From NCBI GenBank assembly GCA_900768135.1, contig CAAGBT010000079.1:1-23922 (forward strand): DNA of 23,922 nt, read 5' to 3'. Positions within the stretch are counted from its first letter, which is position 1. Each line of letters opens with the position of its first letter. This DNA is from an uncultured Oscillospiraceae bacterium. GTDB taxonomy: Bacteria > Bacillota > Clostridia > Oscillospirales > Oscillospiraceae. The position numbers and the translations under genes are program-made. Below, piece by piece: positions 14,921-22,751 of the stretch. The notes beneath the pieces were generated by a model. That model was not told the origin of the DNA. It searched no databases and was given only the letters and a program-made list of their open reading frames with translations.

Positions 14921-15664
14921 ATGGATATCGCCTCATGGTGGAGCGGACTGTTCGCCGGAATGTCGCCGGCGTCGTTCGTCAACTTTTCCTTCCTGCCGAA
15001 ATACGGCGTCTATTTTTTGCAGGCGCTGGGCTACACGCTGCTGCTGGCCGTCGTCTCCGTATCGCTGGCCGTGATTCCCGCGCTGCTGCTGGCGTTCATG
15101 CGCCTGAGTAAAAACGGCGTGGTGCGCGGCATCTCCGGCGCGTATATCGCAGTGTTCCGCTCCACGCCGCTGCTGGTGCAGCTGTCAATCATCTACTTTG
15201 GCCTGTTCGGTATGGTCTCCATTCCGCGCATCACGGTTCTCGGCTTTATCGACTTGAGCCGTTTTATCCCCGGCGTGGTGGCGCTGGCGCTGAACAGCTC
15301 GGCATACGTTGCCGAGATCTTCCGCGCGGGCATCCTTGCGGTGGACGTGGGACAGACGGAGGCGGCGCGTTCGCTGGGGCTGTCCTCCGCGCAGTCGATG
15401 AAGCTGGTGGTGCTGCCGCAGGCCGTAAAGAACGTGCTGCCCGCGCTGGGCAACGAGGTGGTGACGATGGTGAAGGAATCGTCCATCTGCTCCACGCTCG
15501 GCATGGTGGAGCTGATGTTCGCCGCCAAGACCGTGGCGAACTCCACTTATATCGGTCTCGCCCCCTATGTGCTGGCGGCGATGATGTATTTCTGCATTAC
15601 TTACCCCGCCGGCAAGGCGATCGAGGCACTGGAAAGGAGGATGCGCCGTGGCGACAAGCACTGA
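14921..15664 (+). CDS. Polar amino acid ABC transporter permease (HisM/GlnP family)
   Basis: Membrane subunit of 247 residues with about five membrane segments and the HEQRo/BPD_transp_1 fold. The cytoplasmic EAA loop is clear: EAARSLGLSSAQSMKLVVLPQA, followed by LPALGNEVVTMVKESS, both typical of His/Gln/Arg permeases; YIAVFRSTPLLVQL is a second family block. The frame is open from 14828, but ATG 14921 is preferred: it follows AAAGGAG at 14906-14912 and lies after the hairpins. Since only one permease gene is present, it probably forms a homodimer. Its end overlaps the start of the ATPase gene by 17 bases. Confidence 0.93.
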   Translation: MDIASWWSGLFAGMSPASFVNFSFLPKYGVYFLQALGYTLLLAVVSVSLAVIPALLLAFMRLSKNGVVRGISGAYIAVFRSTPLLVQLSIIYFGLFGMVSIPRITVLGFIDLSRFIPGVVALALNSSAYVAEIFRAGILAVDVGQTEAARSLGLSSAQSMKLVVLPQAVKNVLPALGNEVVTMVKESSICSTLGMVELMFAAKTVANSTYIGLAPYVLAAMMYFCITYPAGKAIEALERRMRRGDKH

Positions 15665-16397
15665 AACGCTTATCCGCGTATCGGATGTATGCAAGGATTA
15701 TAACAACGGCGCGGTCCACGCGCTGCACCACTGCGACCTTCGCGTGGGCAAGGGCGAGGTGGTTGCCATCATCGGCCCGAGCGGCAGCGGCAAATCGACC
15801 CTGCTGCGCTGCCTGAACCTGCTGGAAACGCCCACGTCCGGCACGATCACCTTCAAGGGCGTGGCGCTGAACGACAGGCACGTCAACATCGACCTGCACC
15901 GGCGCGAGATGGGCATGGTGTTCCAGCACTTCAACCTTTTCCCGCACATGACGGTCAAGCAGAACATCACACTTGCGCCCGTCACGCTGAAGCTGAAAAC
16001 GCAGGCGGAGGCGGATATTCAGGCTCTGTCGCTGCTTGAGCGCATCGGTCTTGCCGACAAGGCCGACGAATACCCCGCGATGCTCTCCGGCGGGCAGAAG
16101 CAGCGCATCGCCATCGTGCGCGCGCTGGCAATGTCGCCGGAGGTGATGCTCTTCGACGAGCCGACGAGCGCGCTCGACCCGGAAATGGTGGGCGAGGTGC
16201 TGGACCTGATGCGCGACCTTGCCGCCAGCGGCATCACGATGGTCGTCGTCACGCACGAGATGGGCTTTGCCCGCGAGGTCGCCGACCGCGTGGTGTTCAT
16301 GTCCGAGGGCCGGATCGTGGAGGAGGGAACGCCGTCGGATCTTTTCGACCACCCGCAGAGCGAGCGGCTGCGGTCGTTCCTCGCCAAGGTGCTGTAA
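15648..16397 (+). CDS. Polar amino acid ABC transporter ATP-binding protein (GlnQ/HisP family)
   Basis: Cytoplasmic ATPase subunit, 249 residues. Walker A is GPSGSGKS (43-50), the Q-loop is VFQHFNLFPHMTV, the signature is LSGGQKQR, Walker B is VMLFDEPTSALDPEM and the H-loop is VTHEMGFAREVADRV, all typical of GlnQ/HisP/ArtP ATPases. Translation is assigned to GTG 15648 because GAAAGGAGG ends at 15640, seven bases upstream, and no ATG in frame is better placed. It overlaps the permease gene by 17 bases, so the two are coupled. A terminator follows the stop within about 10 bases. Confidence 0.93.
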   Translation: MATSTETLIRVSDVCKDYNNGAVHALHHCDLRVGKGEVVAIIGPSGSGKSTLLRCLNLLETPTSGTITFKGVALNDRHVNIDLHRREMGMVFQHFNLFPHMTVKQNITLAPVTLKLKTQAEADIQALSLLERIGLADKADEYPAMLSGGQKQRIAIVRALAMSPEVMLFDEPTSALDPEMVGEVLDLMRDLAASGITMVVVTHEMGFAREVADRVVFMSEGRIVEEGTPSDLFDHPQSERLRSFLAKVL

Positions 16398-16407
16398 AAT
16401 GATAAGG

Positions 16408-16440
16408 AAGGGCGTCCGGCCGCTGGCCGGACGCCCTTTT
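16408..16440. terminator. Bidirectional terminator between the amino acid transporter and argS
   Basis: A perfect 14-bp stem, AAGGGCGTCCGGCC (16408-16421) with 16425-16438, has loop GCT and a T-rich tail on the plus strand. It lies between two convergent units; the AAAATGATAAGG side gives a weaker tail for argS. Confidence 0.9.
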
Positions 16441-16457
16441 CTCTTTTAATGCGGTTT

Positions 16458-18200
16458 TTACATTTTCTCCGGCGCAGAGCAGCCGATGACCCTGAGGCCG
16501 TTGGCCAGCACCTGGCGCGTGGCCTCGGCAAGCTTCAGGCGCGCGCCGATGACGGCCTCGTCCTCGCCCTTGATGCGGCAGGCATTGTAGAACTTATGGA
16601 ACGCGGCGGCAAGGCGCATGAGATAGCGGTTGATATAGCTCGGGTCGTAGTCGCGCGCCGCCATGCGGATCTCCTCGGCAAAGGAGGAAAGCTCCTTGAT
16701 GAGCGCGCGCTCAGTGTCGCTTGAAAGGATGGACAGATCGGCGTCCGCGCAGGCGGGAACGCTGTGACCCTCTCCGCTCAGCGTCTTGAGCAGGCTGCAA
16801 ATACGCGCGTGGGCGTACTGGATATAATAGATGGGGTTCTCGCTGTCCTCACGCACGGCGAGGCCGAGATCGAATTCCATCTGCGTGTCGGGCTTGGCGT
16901 TGAAGAAGTAGCGGCAGGCGTCCACAGGGATCTCATCGAGCAGGTCGGACAGCGAGATGGTCTTGCCTGTGCGCTTGGACATACGCACGACCTCGCCGTC
17001 GCGCACGAGCTTGACAAGCTGCATCAGCACAATGTCGAGCCGGTTCGTGCCGTCAAGTCCCAGCGCATCGATCGCGCCCTTGAGGCGGGCAACGTGGCCG
17101 TGGTGGTCCGCGCCCCAGATGTTGATGACCTTATCAAAATGGCGCACCTCAAACTTGTTGCGGTGATAGGCAATATCGCCGGCAAGGTAGGTGTAGAAGC
17201 CGTTGGCGCGGCGCAGCACATCGTCCTTAAGGTCGAGCTTGTCAATGTCGGCGTCCTTCTTGCCCTGCTTGCGGTACTGCTCGCGCATGATCTCAGCGGT
17301 CTTGACCCAGAGCGCGCCGTCCTTTTCATAGGTCCAGCCCATGTCGGTAAGCTTTTTCGCCGTGTCGGCAACAAAGCCGGACTTGTGCAGGGAGGATTCG
17401 AAGAACCATTCGTCAAATTTGATGCCGTAGCGCTCCAGGTCGCTCTTCATCTTGGGAATGTTGCGCTCAAGGCCGAAGCGCGCCATATCGGCGTGGCGCT
17501 CTTCGGTGGTCTTATCCAGGTAGCTCTCGCCGTGTTCGTCATAAAACGCCTGCGCCAGCTCGCGGATATCGTCGCCATGGTAGCCGTCCTCGGGGAATTC
17601 GACAGCGTCCTCTCCCTTGATGATCTGGAAGTAGCGCGCCTCGATGCTCTTGGCAAACTTTTCGATCTGGTTGCCGAAATCGTTAACGTAGAACTCGCGC
17701 CACACGTCTGCGCCGGACCAGTCCAGCACCTCGGCAAGCGTGTCGCCCAGAACGCCGCCGCGCGCGTTGCCCATGTGCATGGGGCCGGTGGGGTTGGCGG
17801 AGACGAACTCGACCATATATTTCCTGCCCGCAAGCCAGTTGTCGCGGCCGTAATCGCCGCCCTCGCGCTCGATAACGGAGAGTACGTCGTCATACCATTT
17901 CTCGCCCAGGCGGAAGTTCAGAAAGCCAGGGCCGGCGATCTCCACGGAGGTGAAGTAGGTATTGTCAAGCTTCATGCGTTCGGTGAGGATCTTTGCGACC
18001 TCGCGGGGATTTTTGTGCATCGCCTTGGATGCGGCCAGGCAGAACGTGGTGGTGTAATCGCCGTTGGCGGTGTCCTTGGGGATCTCAACGGCAGGAACGG
18101 CCGTCACGCCCTCGGGCAGCAGCCCCTCCTGCACGGCGGCGCGGTAGGCCGCCGTCGTCAGCTCGGCGATCTGATTCTTTGCGCTGCATATCATATTCAT
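16458..18200 (-). CDS. argS: Arginine--tRNA ligase
   Basis: Class I aminoacyl-tRNA synthetase that charges tRNA-Arg in the cytosol, 580 residues. The N-terminal Arg-tRNA additional domain covers about 5-90. The ATP-binding HIGH motif appears as HMGN at 142-145 (NPTGPMHMGNARGG), and the KMSKS loop as MSKR at 407-410 (RMSKRTGKTISLSDL). A DALR anticodon-binding domain ends the protein. The frame runs open about 150 codons further upstream, but ATG 18200 is supported by AGGAG at 18209-18213, eight bases away, and by the family N-terminus. The long open frame opposite it (16764-18455, plus) is an artefact of GC-rich codon use. No T-box leader is seen upstream. Confidence 0.96.
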   Translation of the reverse strand: MNMICSAKNQIAELTTAAYRAAVQEGLLPEGVTAVPAVEIPKDTANGDYTTTFCLAASKAMHKNPREVAKILTERMKLDNTYFTSVEIAGPGFLNFRLGEKWYDDVLSVIEREGGDYGRDNWLAGRKYMVEFVSANPTGPMHMGNARGGVLGDTLAEVLDWSGADVWREFYVNDFGNQIEKFAKSIEARYFQIIKGEDAVEFPEDGYHGDDIRELAQAFYDEHGESYLDKTTEERHADMARFGLERNIPKMKSDLERYGIKFDEWFFESSLHKSGFVADTAKKLTDMGWTYEKDGALWVKTAEIMREQYRKQGKKDADIDKLDLKDDVLRRANGFYTYLAGDIAYHRNKFEVRHFDKVINIWGADHHGHVARLKGAIDALGLDGTNRLDIVLMQLVKLVRDGEVVRMSKRTGKTISLSDLLDEIPVDACRYFFNAKPDTQMEFDLGLAVREDSENPIYYIQYAHARICSLLKTLSGEGHSVPACADADLSILSSDTERALIKELSSFAEEIRMAARDYDPSYINRYLMRLAAAFHKFYNACRIKGEDEAVIGARLKLAEATRQVLANGLRVIGCSAPEKM

Positions 18201-18337
18201 GGCTTCTTCTCCTCTATCCTTTGCAATTTGACCGGCGCTGCGCGGCAGAACGTCCCGCAGCCGCACGCCGGAAGATATTCTGTTAGATTGTACTACACTT
18301 TCCGGCAGAAAACAAGGGAAAGAGGGGGAAAATCTGC

Positions 18338-19570
18338 TTATGGCGCGCCGTTTTTGCCGCGCAGCACGGCGGCGACCTCCGCGCGGCGGCGGAAAATGGA
18401 ACCCCAGCAGAAGAGCATCGTAACCGCTGCGCACACGCTGACGCAGAGCCGGTAGTCCATCCGTTCGCCCAGCGCGCCGATCAGCAGCGACAAAACCGCG
18501 CTTGCCGCCGTGATCAGCATACTGCCGTAGGCGTTGAGGCGGGCGCGCAGAGCGTCGGGAAGATAGCGCTGCACCGCCGCCTGGCGGATCGTTGCGCTGT
18601 TGATGCCGAGAAAGCCGCAGACAGCGCGATTTGCAAGCATCAGCGGATACGGCAGCCACAAAAGCAGCACGTCCATCAGCTCATAGATCTGGTAAACGCC
18701 GAAGATGAAAGGAAAACGCTTCTTTTCCGGCAGGCTGTAGCGGTAGCGCACCACTCCGCCGAGCGAGCGCCCGGCAAACTCCGCCACAGAGAAAAAGGAG
18801 TACATCGCCGCCGTAAAGCCGGGCGCTGTGCGGAAAAAGGCAATGAGCAGCGGCGAATAACCCGCCGCCATGCCGTTGGTCACCGCCATATAATCATACA
18901 GCGCGCGCAAGCCCTTTTCCCGCCTGAGATAGGCTGCCGCCTCGCGGAGATCTCCCCACCAGAGGCGCAGGGAAAAGCGCTCGCCGCCGCGCGGCGTTTC
19001 TGCGACCGTGATTTGGTTTTCGATCAGCGCAGAGAGCAGCGACAGCGCCGACTGTATGAGCAGCAGCCGCGCAACGCCCAGCGTATCGAAGAGTACGGCG
19101 GCCACGGGCATCATCAGCACCTTGAGTACGGGATAGAGCATGGAGGAAACGGTGTAGCCCTTTTCCTCCATGCCCTCCGGCAGGATGAGGGGGTAAAAGC
19201 TGCTGTAGGCAAGCTCATCGAAGGCGCCCAGGCACGCAAGCAGCAGCGAAAAGCCGAGATACACCGTGTAAGAGAACTCACAGCGCAGCAGGTAGACGCC
19301 CGCGAGTGCATAGAGCAGCGCGTTCACCGTGTCGCCGCCGACGAGGAAGGGCTTTCGCGCATAGCGATCCATCAGCGGCGCGATCAAAAGCGGCAGCACC
19401 GCCCCAGGCAGCAATTGGATCGCCACCACGAGTGCGGACGCCAGCGTGCTGCCCGTTTCGTCGAAGACGAGAAACGACAGCGCAAAGCCGCTGATGATGC
19501 CGCCCGCCGCGCCGAGCGAGGTCGCGAGCGTGATGCGGATAAAATCCTTTGTCCAGAGTGTTTTTGTCAT
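18338..19570 (-). CDS. Major facilitator superfamily transporter
   Basis: The 410-residue protein has about 12 hydrophobic segments and the MFS loop-2/3 signature (LMDRYARKPFLVGGD at about 65-80, a GxxxDRxGRR variant). The N-terminal half starts with FIRITLATSLGAAGGIISGFALSFLVFDETGS, a pattern common in the MFS_1/MFS_3 drug-efflux-like group; the substrate is unknown. ATG 19570 is preferred over the in-frame GTG at 19579 because the GAGGTG ribosome site overlaps that GTG. It is downstream of, and in the same orientation as, the HTH/TPR regulator, but a terminator lies between them. The 137 bases between it and argS hold nothing recognised apart from the argS ribosome site. Confidence 0.88.
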   Translation of the reverse strand: MTKTLWTKDFIRITLATSLGAAGGIISGFALSFLVFDETGSTLASALVVAIQLLPGAVLPLLIAPLMDRYARKPFLVGGDTVNALLYALAGVYLLRCEFSYTVYLGFSLLLACLGAFDELAYSSFYPLILPEGMEEKGYTVSSMLYPVLKVLMMPVAAVLFDTLGVARLLLIQSALSLLSALIENQITVAETPRGGERFSLRLWWGDLREAAAYLRREKGLRALYDYMAVTNGMAAGYSPLLIAFFRTAPGFTAAMYSFFSVAEFAGRSLGGVVRYRYSLPEKKRFPFIFGVYQIYELMDVLLLWLPYPLMLANRAVCGFLGINSATIRQAAVQRYLPDALRARLNAYGSMLITAASAVLSLLIGALGERMDYRLCVSVCAAVTMLFCWGSIFRRRAEVAAVLRGKNGAP

Positions 19571-19610
19571 AGTTCTCACCTCGCCATTATTATGGCACGG
19601 CGCATGAACG

Positions 19611-19655
19611 AAAAAAAGACGGTATCTGTGGGAAAGTTCTCCCGCTCAGATACCG
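19611..19655 (-). terminator. Intrinsic terminator of the HTH/TPR regulator gene
   Basis: CGGTATCTG (19620-19628) pairs with CAGATACCG (19647-19655), with an additional GGGA/TCCC pairing inside. On the minus strand it is followed by seven T's (A-run 19611-19617). It begins 16 bases after the regulator stop codon. Confidence 0.85.
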
Positions 19656-19670
19656 CTTAACCGTTATTTT

Positions 19671-20810
19671 TTATTTGATTTCAGGAAACTCCTCCAACAG
19701 CAGGCACGCCTGCCTGTACTGGCGGTTCGCCTTATACCACGCAAGCATCCACGGCAGATGAAAGCGCGCATAGCCTGCGCCGCGCTCGCGCCGCAGGCGG
19801 GAAAAACAGCCTGTCAGCAGCACGCCGTAGCGTTCGTCGTGCAGGTATTTGGGATGCTCCAGCCGATAGCGCACAAGAGCGAGCATCTGCCGCTCCACCG
19901 TGTCCCCGCCGCCAGGCAGCGCATCCGCACGGTCGAGCGCGGCAAAGGCCTCCTCCCGCCTGCCAAGCGCCTCGCAGCAGATCGCGAGCTTGTGCAGCGA
20001 CATCGCATTCGGCTCTTCCAGCGCGGAAAGATAAGCATACGCATCCGCAAAGTTTTCGCGTTCGATCTGCGTTGCCGCCGTATTGTAGCGGATGATCGCA
20101 AGCGTTTCATGCTCGCCGAGCGCCGCGGCAAGCCGCTGCGCAACGGTATAGTGGCGCTGCATCCGCTCAAAATCGCCAAGGTCAGAGTAGCAGTTGCCAA
20201 GATAGACGCGGCTGTTCATCATGATGCAGGCGAAGCCCTCTGCGGCTGCAGCGTCGCAGGCGACCCGCAGCGCCTCGATCGCGGCGGCATAGCGCCCGCG
20301 CGCATAGAGCGACGCTCCCTGCCACAGCCGCAGCACCGGCGCCGGATACAGCAGCACCGCCTCCTCGTACCGCTCCTCCAGCGCGCGCTGAAGCGCAAGC
20401 TGGCGCTGGTCCAGAAACGGAACAAATTCTGCGTCCAGTGGACGCCTTTCCCCCTCGTTTTCGCAGGCAAATGTCCGCAGCAGAAGATAGTCCGCCGCGC
20501 AGGGACTGCCGAGGAAACGCTCCTCCTCTGCGCGCAGCGGTTCAAATGCGGCCTTAAACGCCGCGCCGCTGCCCGAGAGCAGCGCTTCCATGCATTCCTC
20601 CGTCCGTGTATGCAGCGCGCCGTCCGAATCCTCCGTCCATGAAAGTCCCAGGCGCGCAAACAGCAATTCTCTCACCTCGTCCGATGCTTCCGCTCTGCCC
20701 TGCTCGATCTTGGACAGGTACGATGCGGTGCAGATCCCGCGGCAAAGCCCCTCCTGGCTCCACCCGCGCGCGAGCCGCTCACGGCGGATCAGCAGGCCTG
20801 CGATGCTCAT
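19671..20810 (-). CDS. XRE-type HTH regulator with TPR-like C-terminal domain
   Basis: The 379-residue protein has an XRE/Cro-C1 helix-turn-helix at about 5-60 (LIRRERLARGWSQEGLCRGICTASYLSKIEQG in frame). A long all-helical region follows with TPR-like repeats, for example ARGRYAAAIEALRVACDAA, NCYSDLGDFERMQRHYTVA and RREEAFAALDRADAL. This layout is that of RRNPP-like sensors (PlcR, Rgg, PrgX), in which the TPR part often binds a peptide; no peptide gene was identified here. ATG 20810 is chosen because AAAGGGGG ends six bases upstream. An extended -10 (TGGTATACT) lies at 20832-20840. It is transcribed divergently from argF, and MFS is the next gene downstream. Its target genes are unknown. Confidence 0.85.
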   Translation of the reverse strand: MSIAGLLIRRERLARGWSQEGLCRGICTASYLSKIEQGRAEASDEVRELLFARLGLSWTEDSDGALHTRTEECMEALLSGSGAAFKAAFEPLRAEEERFLGSPCAADYLLLRTFACENEGERRPLDAEFVPFLDQRQLALQRALEERYEEAVLLYPAPVLRLWQGASLYARGRYAAAIEALRVACDAAAAEGFACIMMNSRVYLGNCYSDLGDFERMQRHYTVAQRLAAALGEHETLAIIRYNTAATQIERENFADAYAYLSALEEPNAMSLHKLAICCEALGRREEAFAALDRADALPGGGDTVERQMLALVRYRLEHPKYLHDERYGVLLTGCFSRLRRERGAGYARFHLPWMLAWYKANRQYRQACLLLEEFPEIK

Positions 20811-20831
20811 GGCCATCCCCCCTTTGCTTCC

Positions 20832-20840
20832 AGTATACCA
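20832..20840 (-). promoter_or_regulatory. Extended -10 promoter for the HTH/TPR regulator
   Basis: The minus strand reads TGGTATACT, 22 bases before the ATG at 20810. No clear -35 is seen. A perfect 10-bp palindrome GACTGCAGTC lies upstream at 20888-20897 and could be an operator. Confidence 0.5.
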
Positions 20841-20960
20841 TATCCCCGGCGGAAAGGAAGCCCGCTTTTTTCGTTCCGCGCCGCTTTGACTGCAGTCCAG
20901 GCGGCCCGTTTTTGCGTGGTCCAGCGCCGCGCGCAAAGGCGTGGGAACGCCGGAAATCTC

Positions 20961-20988
20961 TTGCTTTTTTAACCAAGAATGATATAAT
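20961..20988 (+). promoter_or_regulatory. Promoter of argF
   Basis: TTGCTT (20961-20966) is 16 bases from TATAAT (20983-20988), with a TGn extension (20980-20982). Transcription would start near 20995, giving a leader of about 60 bases with a weak hairpin (AGCAT/ATGCT, 20995-21011). The -10 is embedded in the 5-3-5 palindrome ATGAT-ATA-ATCAT (20979-20991). No ARG box was recognised here. Confidence 0.75.
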
Positions 20989-21054
20989 CATAACAGCATT
21001 TTTTGGATGCTTTTGAGTGATAATTTGAAACGATCATAAAGGAGGATCACCCCC

Positions 21055-22050
21055 ATGCCCGTTAATCTGAAAGGCCGCTCTTTTCTCACGCTGAAGGATT
21101 TCACCCCTGATGAGATCCGCTATATGCTGAACCTCGCCGCCGACCTGAAGGCGAAGAAGCGCGCCGGCATCCGCGGCAACCTGCTCGCCGGCAAGAACAT
21201 CGTGCTGCTGTTTGAAAAGACCTCCACCCGCACCCGCTGCGCGTTTGAGGTCGCCGCCTACGACGAGGGCGCGCACGTCACCTTCCTCGACTCCAAGTCC
21301 TCCCAGATGGGTAAGAAGGAAACGATGGTCGATACCGCGAAGGTCCTCGGCCGCTTTTTCGACGGCATCGAGTACCGCGGCTACGACCAGAAGGTCGTCG
21401 AGGGTCTCGCCGCGAACGCGGGCGTTCCCGTGTGGAACGGCCTGACGGACGTCGATCACCCCACGCAGGCGCTGGCCGACATCCTCACCCTGATGGAGAA
21501 CACCAAAAAGCCCCTCAACAAGTGCAAGCTCGTTTTCTGCGGCGACACCCGCAACAACGTGGCCTACTGCCTGATGTACATCTGCGCCAAGCTCGGTATG
21601 CACTATGTCGGCTGGGGTCCGAAGGAGCTCGCTCCCGCCGCCGACGTTGTCGCCTACTGCAAGGAAGTCGCCAAGGAGACCGGCGCGGTCGTCGAATACG
21701 GCGAGGACAAGGCTCTGCTCAAGGGCGCGGATGCGCTCTACACCGACATCTGGGCTTCCATGGGCGAGGAGGACAAGATCCCCGAGCGCGTGAAGCAGCT
21801 CACCCCGTACAAGGTCACCGGCGATGTGCTGGCCGCCACCGAGAACAGCGACTGCATCTTCCTGCACTGCCTGCCCTCCTTCCACGACTTCGACACCACC
21901 ATGGCCGCCTCGCAGAAGGAGCTGGGCTATGATATCCGCGAGGTCACCGACGAGGTGTTCCTCTCCCCGAATTCCAAGGTGTTCGACGAGGCCGAGAACC
22001 GTATGCACACGATCAAGGCCGTTATGGTCGCCACGATCGGCAACGTATAA
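21055..22050 (+). CDS. argF: Ornithine carbamoyltransferase
   Basis: Cytosolic enzyme interconverting ornithine + carbamoyl phosphate and citrulline + phosphate, 331 residues. The carbamoyl-phosphate motif STRTR is at 57-61, DHPTQ at 134-138 and the ornithine-site HCLP at 271-274 with Cys272. The sequence GIEYRGY and the C-terminal FDEAENRMHTIKAVMVATIG also fit. Sequence alone does not separate the anabolic (ArgF) from the catabolic (ArcB) form; arcA and argR next door favour a catabolic role in the deiminase pathway, and the gene could equally be called arcB. AAAGGAGG at 21040-21047 supports the ATG. It is convergent with argR. Confidence 0.95.
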   Translation: MPVNLKGRSFLTLKDFTPDEIRYMLNLAADLKAKKRAGIRGNLLAGKNIVLLFEKTSTRTRCAFEVAAYDEGAHVTFLDSKSSQMGKKETMVDTAKVLGRFFDGIEYRGYDQKVVEGLAANAGVPVWNGLTDVDHPTQALADILTLMENTKKPLNKCKLVFCGDTRNNVAYCLMYICAKLGMHYVGWGPKELAPAADVVAYCKEVAKETGAVVEYGEDKALLKGADALYTDIWASMGEEDKIPERVKQLTPYKVTGDVLAATENSDCIFLHCLPSFHDFDTTMAASQKELGYDIREVTDEVFLSPNSKVFDEAENRMHTIKAVMVATIGNV

Positions 22051-22067
22051 AAACGCACATTCCAAAC

Positions 22068-22099
22068 AAAAGCAGGCGGCGGCTGCCGCCTGCTTTTTT
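22068..22099 (+). terminator. Intrinsic terminator of argF
   Basis: AAAAGCAGGCGGC (22068-22080) pairs with GCCGCCTGCTTTT (22085-22097) around loop GGCT, with a six-T tail to 22099. Confidence 0.93.
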
Positions 22100-22160
22100 G
22101 CGCGCCGGACAGTCCTTGCAGGGCGGGCGCGCGCCCGCAGCGGGCGGAAGCGAACTGCGC

Positions 22161-22194
22161 AAAAAAAGGATGGGAGCTGTCTCCCATCCTTTTT
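22161..22194 (-). terminator. Intrinsic terminator of argR
   Basis: AAAAAGGATGGGAG (22163-22176) pairs with CTCCCATCCTTTTT (22181-22194) around loop CTGT. On the minus strand it ends in seven T's. The argR stop codon overlaps its first base. Confidence 0.92.
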
Positions 22195-22652
22195 CATGTC
22201 TGCTTGCAGTACCGCTCCAGCTCGCAGCTGAGCGAACGCGCATCGCTCTCGCTGCGCGTGATGAGTGCCACCGAGTCGTTGCCGGAAATGCAGCCGAGCA
22301 TCTGCGGAAAGTGCAGCGCGTCGAGCGCGGCGCCCGCCGCGTCGGCAAGGCCGGGCAGCGTTTTCAGCACAACGACGATCCCCGCAGAATCCACGCCGGT
22401 GCTGCATTCGTTCAGAATGAGCTGCAGGCGGCGGGTGTTGCCAATGTGATCCGCCTTGCCGGAGACCGCATAGCGGCTGCGTCCGCCGCCGCATGGCTCT
22501 TTATAAAGGTAAAGCTCCTTGATATCGCGCGAAACGGTGGTCTGCTTGCTCTCGATGCCGCACTCGGCAAGGCGGGCGATCAGCTCCTCCTGCGTTTCGA
22601 TATTGAACTTTTCGATCAATTCGAGAATCTTTTCCTGCCGTTTGGATTTCAT
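22194..22652 (-). CDS. argR: Arginine repressor ArgR/AhrC
   Basis: Arginine-sensing DNA-binding regulator, 152 residues, the normal family length. The N-terminal winged helix contains TQEELIARLAECG and the recognition segment QTTVSRDIKEL (about 37-47). The C-terminal hexamerisation and arginine-binding domain has LPGLADAAGAALDAL and LGCISGNDSVALI; the GNDS/GNDT block contributes to the arginine site. In Firmicutes ArgR/AhrC represses arginine synthesis and activates arginine catabolism. ATG 22652 follows a GAAGGGGG ribosome site. It lies 99 bases downstream of arcA in the same direction, so it may be read from the arcA promoter; a GC-rich hairpin lies between. A likely local target is the transporter at 13950. 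Confidence 0.93.
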   Translation of the reverse strand: MKSKRQEKILELIEKFNIETQEELIARLAECGIESKQTTVSRDIKELYLYKEPCGGGRSRYAVSGKADHIGNTRRLQLILNECSTGVDSAGIVVVLKTLPGLADAAGAALDALHFPQMLGCISGNDSVALITRSESDARSLSCELERYCKQT

Positions 22653-22720
22653 TCCGTATCCCCCTTCCGGGAGACGCGCCGCAAAGGTACGTCTCCGCGT
22701 TTTCGCGCAAGGGACGAACC

Positions 22721-22743
22721 GGCGGGGCGGGCTGCGCCCCGCC
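22721..22743 (-). other. GC-rich hairpin between arcA and argR
   Basis: GGCGGGGCG (22721-22729) pairs with CGCCCCGCC (22735-22743) around a five-base loop, eight bases after the arcA stop. No T-run follows on the minus strand, so read-through into argR is expected; it may stabilise the arcA message. Confidence 0.5.
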
Positions 22744-22751
22744 TGGGGAGG

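Noticed and set aside
18201..18337. T-box or riboswitch leader before argS
   Set aside because: No specifier loop, T-box sequence or antiterminator seen; only the ribosome site is recognisable.
16764..18455. Long plus-strand open frame (563 codons) opposite argS
   Set aside because: Antisense to a fully recognisable ArgS; such frames arise from GC-rich codon bias. No ribosome site or family match.
21034..22494. 486-codon minus-strand open frame spanning argF and the argR terminator
   Set aside because: It is antisense to argF and crosses two strong terminators and part of argR in another frame.
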